A stretch of DNA of 64,000 nucleotides from Lumbricus rubellus. Taxonomy: Eukaryota; Annelida; Clitellata; Crassiclitellata; Lumbricidae. The notes below the pieces were generated by a model that was given only the letters and a program-made list of their open reading frames with translations, was not told where the DNA came from and ran no database searches. The position numbers and the translations under genes were made by a program. Position 1 is the first letter of the stretch; each line of letters begins with the position of its first letter. The stretch spans positions 33,846,790 through 33,910,789 of the forward strand of contig OX243817.1 of NCBI GenBank assembly GCA_945859605.1, given 5' to 3'. Below are positions 58,060 to 64,000 of the stretch, piece after piece.

Positions 58060-59320
58060 ACGCATTGAAATAACTATTATATATACTTTATTATTAGTAC
58101 GCTACACATTTACTCCTACCTTATTGTTTTACTTGTCTTCTCGGGGGTCTATACACAGTATAGAGTATACAGGCGCGCTATCGGCAGGCCTGAGAAAGGT
58201 GGGAAAAGTATACAATATTTTGGGGGACATCCTTTGCACGTTCTTTGTTCTTCGCAGCGCTACTTAAATAAAGTTTAGGAAAAGAGAGTTTAAATTAACA
58301 TAATCACTTACTTGAATGGTGAGAGAATTCAACGATGAATCTTCACACGTCTTAGAACCAGATGATCATTGACACCGTGACTCTCGCAACTCGTAGACCT
58401 CACCACAGAATAGGTAGGCTATTATATGGTCCATGAGTCGGCTGCCTTACCAAGGCCACGGTACTCAAAAAATAGCTAGGCAGCGGCTCCAGGGATAAAG
58501 AGAGGGGATACAAAAATTAGATGCAGAGATAGAGAGACATAGATAGGCGAAGAGATACCAACACTTACATGTAGTAAGACATAGCGAGAGACAGTCTCAC
58601 AGATATAGATTTTAATTTTTATGCAAAGAAACATAGAGATCTATAGGCGTGGACGGAGAAATAGGCCTTGAGCCATAATTATTATAGTGAGAGATGAAGA
58701 TGTGGATTATAGGCATATACCAAAATACAGACACAGAGATAAACATTATTATAGAGCAACAGCGATAAGCGAACAGAGACAGTGATATTTAGAGTGGTGT
58801 AGAGGGAAAGACACAGACAAACAGACAGAGAGAAACAGACAGACAGACAGACAGAGACAGACAGAGGAATGCAGGCAGAGATAGACAGACAGGCAGAGAT
58901 AGACAGATAAAGACAAAGACACGGAGGCTGATATAGACAGACGGACACTGAGCAGTAATCTACTCAATGCACTCAAAGCAAGTCATATTACTATAATCAA
59001 GAAAAATTTAAAAAAAGGAAAACAAATTATTTACAGAGTCTTCAAGGAACCCTGCGGTGGAAGGGGTTGAGTTCAAAGGCAACGAAACGTGTGAATGTAA
59101 TAACTATTCATAATTATTATTCATGGCTAATCGACTCAACTGACGCATCCTCCAATACGTTGGCGGAAAAGTCAGTGGTTTAAGGTGTATTCCGGTGAAA
59201 GACGAGGGGGAGGGAGTGAGTGAGGGAAGGAAGGATGGAGGGACGGACGGACGGACGGGGGAACGGTGTACTTAGCAATCCATTCATGCCTGACCTCCAG
59301 ATTCTTCATCATAAACTTCT
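58060..59320. other. Non-coding DNA with (CAGA)n microsatellite
   Basis: A CAGACAGAGA-type run occupies about 58800-58935; GGAYGGACGGACGG units occur at 59232-59260. No gene recognised. Confidence 0.6.
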
Positions 59321-59374
59321 AGTACTTAATGACATTTCGCATCATGTATTATAATACCTGTATTGTAGGCCGTA

Positions 59375-59573
59375 TGCGGACGTTTCGTCTACGGACGATT
59401 CGTCATGGACGGTTCGTCATGGACGATTCGTCAGCTGGACGATTCGTCCATGGACGAATCGTCCGTAGACGGACGATTCGTCATGGACGGTTCGTCATGG
59501 ACGATTCGTCAGCTGGACGATTCGTCCATGACGAACCGTCCATGACGAATCGTCCGTAGACGAAACGTCCGCA
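59375..59573. mobile_element. GGAC palindromic array (199 bp) with inverted TGCGGACGTTTCGTCTACG ends
   Basis: Ends TGCGGACGTTTCGTCTACGG and CCGTAGACGAAACGTCCGCA are perfect inverted repeats. Between them are 14-16 bp units GGACGATTCGTCAT, GGACGGTTCGTCAT and GGACGATTCGTCAGCT. A block of about 65 bases is present twice in direct order. No TSD found. Same construction as the foldback elements at 18575 and 29848. Confidence 0.85.
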
Positions 59574-59879
59574 AACCATCTCGGCATATATAGCACCACT
59601 GATTCGGTTGAACGGCGCAATATTAATGCTCAGATGAATTGCGAGAAGAGACAACGCGCTGGTGAGAATGAAAGTATGATGGAACCTAACTTTGCATTAT
59701 TAATTATTGTAGTCGATGATGAATTTTTGTAGGAATTCAATTTTCCTACTATCAACAAACCTTCTTGTGTGATTGTAATAGTATTCGCCACATCGTAGGG
59801 TCGGCTACCAAAGAGACCGTGGACACTGGACAGTAGGCTAGGCCTATGTAGCCTACGCTCAAGGCATACCTTTTCCCGT

Positions 59880-59998
59880 CTGTATCTGTCTGCTGTCTTT
59901 CTTTCTCTTTCTCTCTGTTTCTCTCCCTTTTTGTCTGTCTCTTTGTCTATCTCTTTGTATATCTCTTTGTATCTGTCTGCCTGTCTGTCTGTCTGTCA
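59880..59998. repeat. (TCTG)n/(TCTT)n pyrimidine-rich microsatellite
   Basis: TGTCTTTCTTTCTCTTTCTC grading into CTGTCTGTCTGTC. Confidence 0.85.
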
Positions 59999-60050
59999 CA
60001 AAATCTAGGCATACACGCATAGGCCTACACTTATGAACATTATTACTAAG

Positions 60051-61911
60051 CAGTGGCGTAACAACGTAGCCGGGGGCCCGTGGACAATGGAGCTCGGGGG
60101 CCCGGGGCCCCTAGTAGCCCCCTACCTATTACGACACCAAAAAGTGAAAATTGGGAAATGGCTATAAACTGCAGTTAGATTAAAATAGAATATTACACGC
60201 TACAGTCAATATTATATATATATATATAATCCGTAGTTTAAGGCACATTAATAGTTGAAGAGAAAACAATAGGCTAGGCCAAAGGCCTGAAATGCATAGG
60301 CCTATTAAAAAGCATTTGGAAATTTGGCCGTAGGCTACATGGCAATAATATGGTATCTTCGATATGATGGGAAGCACAACCACTCTCTCCTAACTTTTAA
60401 GTTTCCAGTTGAGAAGTAAGAGTAGGCATAGTGTTTGTTGCATTCCAAATGCTTGTGAAGCCCATCCAATTCTCGTTTGCATAAGCTTGTCTGTATCGTT
60501 GCTGCTATCTGAGCCTATTGAATTAAGCCCTCTTAGATAGGCCTAAACTAACGGCCATAAACGAACTACCGGTAATCAATTTTCTGAATGCCTTAATTAA
60601 TTATCCTTGGATGTTGATGCTAAATAAAACACAGCGTCGTTGCAAAAGACTGAAAGACACTTGCAAAGATTATGAAAATTGTAATTCTTAGCAGTCTGAA
60701 ATACAATAATTATTCATAGTACAGGCTACATGTATAACACTGTGTAACCTGCAGCTGTATGCAGCTTGATTTGGCTCATGGGATGGAGGTTCGTGGGTTC
60801 AGATTGCGGCTGCTAGAAATTTGACATAGCCTATAGAGCCAACGGCGAAACCCTGTCACGCATGAAAACCTTAATGTGTTTGGAAGACTAATCTGATGAG
60901 AGATATATCTTTCCAGTTCTAAGACTTGTGATGATGGGAAGGGGATCAGATGCAGGGTGCAGTGACCTAAATTATTCTGAAGTCTCTGGCATAGGCCGCG
61001 GACCCCGGTCCGCGCATAGCCCTCCCTAGCGGATAACCCATTATGCTGAACGCTAGTTCAGCCAGCTCCCTCGGAGCGCCGTTCGAGCCACCGAACCATA
61101 GGTGCCACTCGACGGTGTGGATGTCCGATGCGTACGCCTTGTCGTGGCGGGGGAGCTGCAGCCGACTTCAACATCTACGGAGACCGGAGTCGGTGACCAA
61201 GTGCGCAAGGGCAAAACCCTCGAAGCGTCGTTCGAGCACCGACACAAGAGGTTCACTCGACGACGTAAAGTCCGATGCGTACGCCGTAAGGCGAGGGAGA
61301 AGAACGCAAGGGCGACAGTACCTCCGCCACTGGGAGTCCAGGCTTTGCACATCAGCTGCATAGTGCCTGCCAGTGCCAGTCCCAGGCCTGGAAGAAGGGA
61401 GGAGGGCGCCGCTAACAGTCTTTGTTACTACACAGTGGGCGTAAAACAGAGGAAGAAGTTCAGCCTGGTTGTCTGCTTGAGTTTGGTCACTTGACTGTCT
61501 GTCTCCTGTTAGATACCTTCGTCTATAGATTCGCTTATGATCTGTCAATCTTCCAACCGCCTGCCTCATGCTGCCTCAGATACATGACAGGGATTGTAAG
61601 CCTATGTGCGGTGTCTGTGTATAAAACTTCATGGGTAGCAGGATGTGCCAGTATTTGACCCAAAGCAGGAACACATCAATCCCTACATGTATGCATCTGA
61701 GGGCAAAGCGTATCATATTCATAATTATATATCTTGAAACATCCATCATAATTATACAGGCTTTAGTTCAGACTGCAAGTCTGAAAATATATAAATGGAA
61801 AAGTATATTTTATCTACCTGAGATTTTTTAAGTTAAAACGCTTGGGGGCCCTTTGAACCTCGGGGGCCCGTGGCTTTTGTCCACCTTCGTTATATGGTTG
61901 TTACGCCACTG
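60051..61911. mobile_element. hAT-like element, 1.86 kb, termini CAGTGGCGTAACAAC
   Basis: Left CAGTGGCGTAACAAC followed by GGGGGCCCGTGG; right CGGGGGCCCGTGG then GTTGTTACGCCACTG. The flanks TTACTAAG and ATTATTAG are only a degraded match. No transposase was recognised; the interior carries other repeats (61078-61450). Confidence 0.72.
61070..61450 (+). repeat. GC-rich repeat with ~155-bp tandem duplication and GTCCCAGGCCTGG tail
   Basis: GCGTCGTTCGAGC-like text through TCACTCGACG to TCCGATGCGTACGCC occurs at about 61078-61140 and again at 61228-61287. It is followed by the CCAGTCCCAGGCCTGGAAG tail seen at 40705 and 62515. The open frames of about 100 residues on both strands are Arg/Ser-rich and I do not call them genes. 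Confidence 0.6.
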
Positions 61912-64000
61912 ATTATTAGAACTTAAGTATTAAGCGTTCGCCTATCTCGGCTGTGAGTGTGAACGCATGCAATCCTTGAGTTCCTTCTTGACCACCTGGC
62001 GATTAAAATGTGAGACCGGGAGGTATTGTGAGGTTTGAGCGTTTGGCTCTTCTGTGTAACGAGGAGTAAGCTTATGGATTAAAAACTGCCATGAAAAAAT
62101 TAGCGTAGGCTCCAGGGTGCATAAGAGCTTTGAGTACTTCACTCACAATAATTATTATCCTATTAGGCTGACTATACTCGGCGTCCTCGTTCGATGTTTG
62201 AGCATCATACAACGACATTTAAAAAATACCTACCGTAGCCTACCAATAATATTTATAAGGTAGATTATGGGTGTAGGATTATCCGATTATATTATATTTA
62301 CGTAGTTCTAGGCTATGCTCATTGCTCATTATAGAGTGCTTGTCTTACTAAAGTTCAAAGGCTAATGTTCATAGACTTCATAGTGATTCAAGTAGGCTAC
62401 TTTAATAGGATAAACTACACCTCTATATCGATTTTCTTAAATAGGCCTACTGAAAACGTTAAACAATAATAATAATAATTGTTGATCATTGGTCAACTAT
62501 CTCAGCCACGGCTCGTACCTTATCGGTGCCAGTCCCACACCTGGAGAAAAGAGGAGGGCGACATAGTGTCGTTAAACAGCAACATGCAATAATAAGTCAA
62601 TTGTTTATCAAATTGCCATGACTATTCCTCTCTAATACGATGGCCAAGGCTTCATGTGTAAGGTGACGCATATTGCTAGCAAAATTGCAAAAAAGAGTTA
62701 ATATGTTTTCTTTAAAATTTTCTTAATTTTATCATGATCTAGAGTCGAAAGTGTTGACGCATGTGCCAAGAAATTGTTCACGACTGTCCTTATTACTGGC
62801 ATAAGAAAACTTAAATAAATTTATCATGCAATCTGCAGACTTCAGCAGTCTCCAACAAAGAATGAATTCCATGAATTATTTCTACAAGTTTTTGCAATCG
62901 TAAATAATGGAAAGACAAACTTTATAATGCGCCACTTTGAAGATAAGTGCTGTGCTATGTAGGCCTACGCCTCTGAGTGGGCTTCTACAAGGGGCGCTAT
63001 ATAAATTCTTGAAATGAATCCGCTGCGAAAGATGTTTTACTGAAGTTACAAATGCAAAGAGCTTTGAGCTTCCATTATTTTGACTCCGATTTGACTGCCT
63101 GCATTCATACTTAGAATTGCATATGCCTTTAATGGCGCATGGTTCGCTTTCCTCTTTTAAAGTTAGGCTTAGGCTATAACTTGAAAGAGTCAACCAGCTT
63201 GTTGGACAAAATTTATGTTCATAAATGCCAAAAACTGACATCAGGGAACAAAATAGAGAAATAATAGTCGTCTGTGTGGCTTCTTCTTTTTTGACTTTTA
63301 GGCCTATAAAGGACTTGTTTTTAAACAAGAGACACACTTGCGTCCAATATTTAATTACAGTACTGTCTGCACAATATAGACTCAGTCTATACCCCCTCAA
63401 TCGTTCAACTCGAAACTCGACTACAGTACTGCTGGGCTTTATTAACGAAATGTTTTACAACTGCACAACTCTATTTCCTTCCTGCACGTCAAAAAAAGCT
63501 ATGGACATCTGCAATTTCATTTTCTGCAACATCGACTTTTTTCAAATAATACAGTCTAGAACGTTCTCGCAAAACTTCCAAACAATTTCCACTCATGACT
63601 GAAAGCCAAAATTTTCAAGCTGTCATATCCCGATTTAACTCGAGTTGCACGACAAGATCACCATCATCACCGACTAGGCCTACCACGGTAGCACCTTGGC
63701 TTGACCCTACTGGATTTTAATCTGAACTAGACCGAACAATTTGGCTACAATTGCGGACTTGACTTGATACAGCGCCGGTGTTTGGGCGCCGAAGAAATTC
63801 TGATGATGAAAAATTACATTACATTGAGTCTAAATCGCATAATGTAACTCCAAATCACGGCAATTATCTGATTTATGTAAACGAAATGACCGGATCTGAA
63901 CCACATTATTTTTCTCCAACCACTAAGAGTATTCTACCAATACGATAATTGTGTGTTATTAACAGACATGGCTTTTATGAGTATCGTAGGCCTATACACT
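61912..64000. other. Right-edge DNA without recognised gene
   Basis: Contains the third copy of the GTCGTTAAACAG tail (62515-62595), a reversed SINE tail (CGCCTCTGAGTGG... GGGGCGCTATATA, about 62969-63005) and a fragment similar to the 31767 repeat (about 63450-63500). A minus-strand frame at 62882-63400 (172 codons) spans the SINE tail and shows no domain. Confidence 0.5.

Noticed and set aside
61043..61569. Overlapping frames of 102-133 codons on both strands
   Set aside because: GC-rich tandem duplication inside a transposable element; no recognisable domain and several frames equally open.
62882..63400. Minus-strand frame of 172 codons
   Set aside because: Contains a reversed SINE tail, no domain, and composition like the surrounding AT-rich DNA.

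Overview
This window looks like animal (metazoan) nuclear DNA. It has spliced genes with GT-AG introns, a DEG/ENaC channel, tRNA-derived SINEs, several non-LTR retrotransposon remnants, hAT- and mariner-like elements with clear target-site duplications (TSDs), and many microsatellites. Foldback elements with 15-bp repeat arms and the constantly recurring palindrome TAGGCCTA suggest a marine invertebrate deuterostome, possibly an echinoderm. That assignment is an inference, not proven.

Layout. 1-3169 (minus) is one uninterrupted open reading frame of at least 1,055 codons that runs off the left edge: a Ty3/Gypsy-type Gag with a zinc knuckle and an aspartic protease. Its leader and probable 5' LTR lie at 3203-4808. 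From 7.4 to 39.9 kb lie three tandem plus-strand copies of one six-exon gene for a small secreted von Willebrand factor A (vWA) protein. Copy B (20562-28224) is intact and codes for 238 residues. Copy C (33347-39843) has a premature stop in exon 4 and a changed TATA box. Copy A (7449-13555) lacks a recognisable exon 1 and exon 5 and has a disturbed exon 2 boundary. Introns and intergenic DNA shared by B and C point to segmental duplication.

44061-45983 (minus) is an intact 640-residue DEG/ENaC-family sodium channel in a single reading frame. From 46.5 to 50.5 kb there is a degenerate non-LTR retrotransposon with a restriction-enzyme-like endonuclease, flanked by further 3' ends of the same family, each bordered by (TAA)n. 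From 51.3 to 53.8 kb there is a three-level nest: a LINE fragment inside an 8-bp-TSD element inside a foldback element. No confident host gene is seen from 54 to 64 kb, where SINEs, an internally deleted mariner, a GGAC palindrome array and a 1.9-kb hAT-like element are found.

The most unusual content is the decaying vWA array and a set of foldback elements built from 14-16 bp repeats around GGAC. Two of these elements carry clear 9-bp target duplications.
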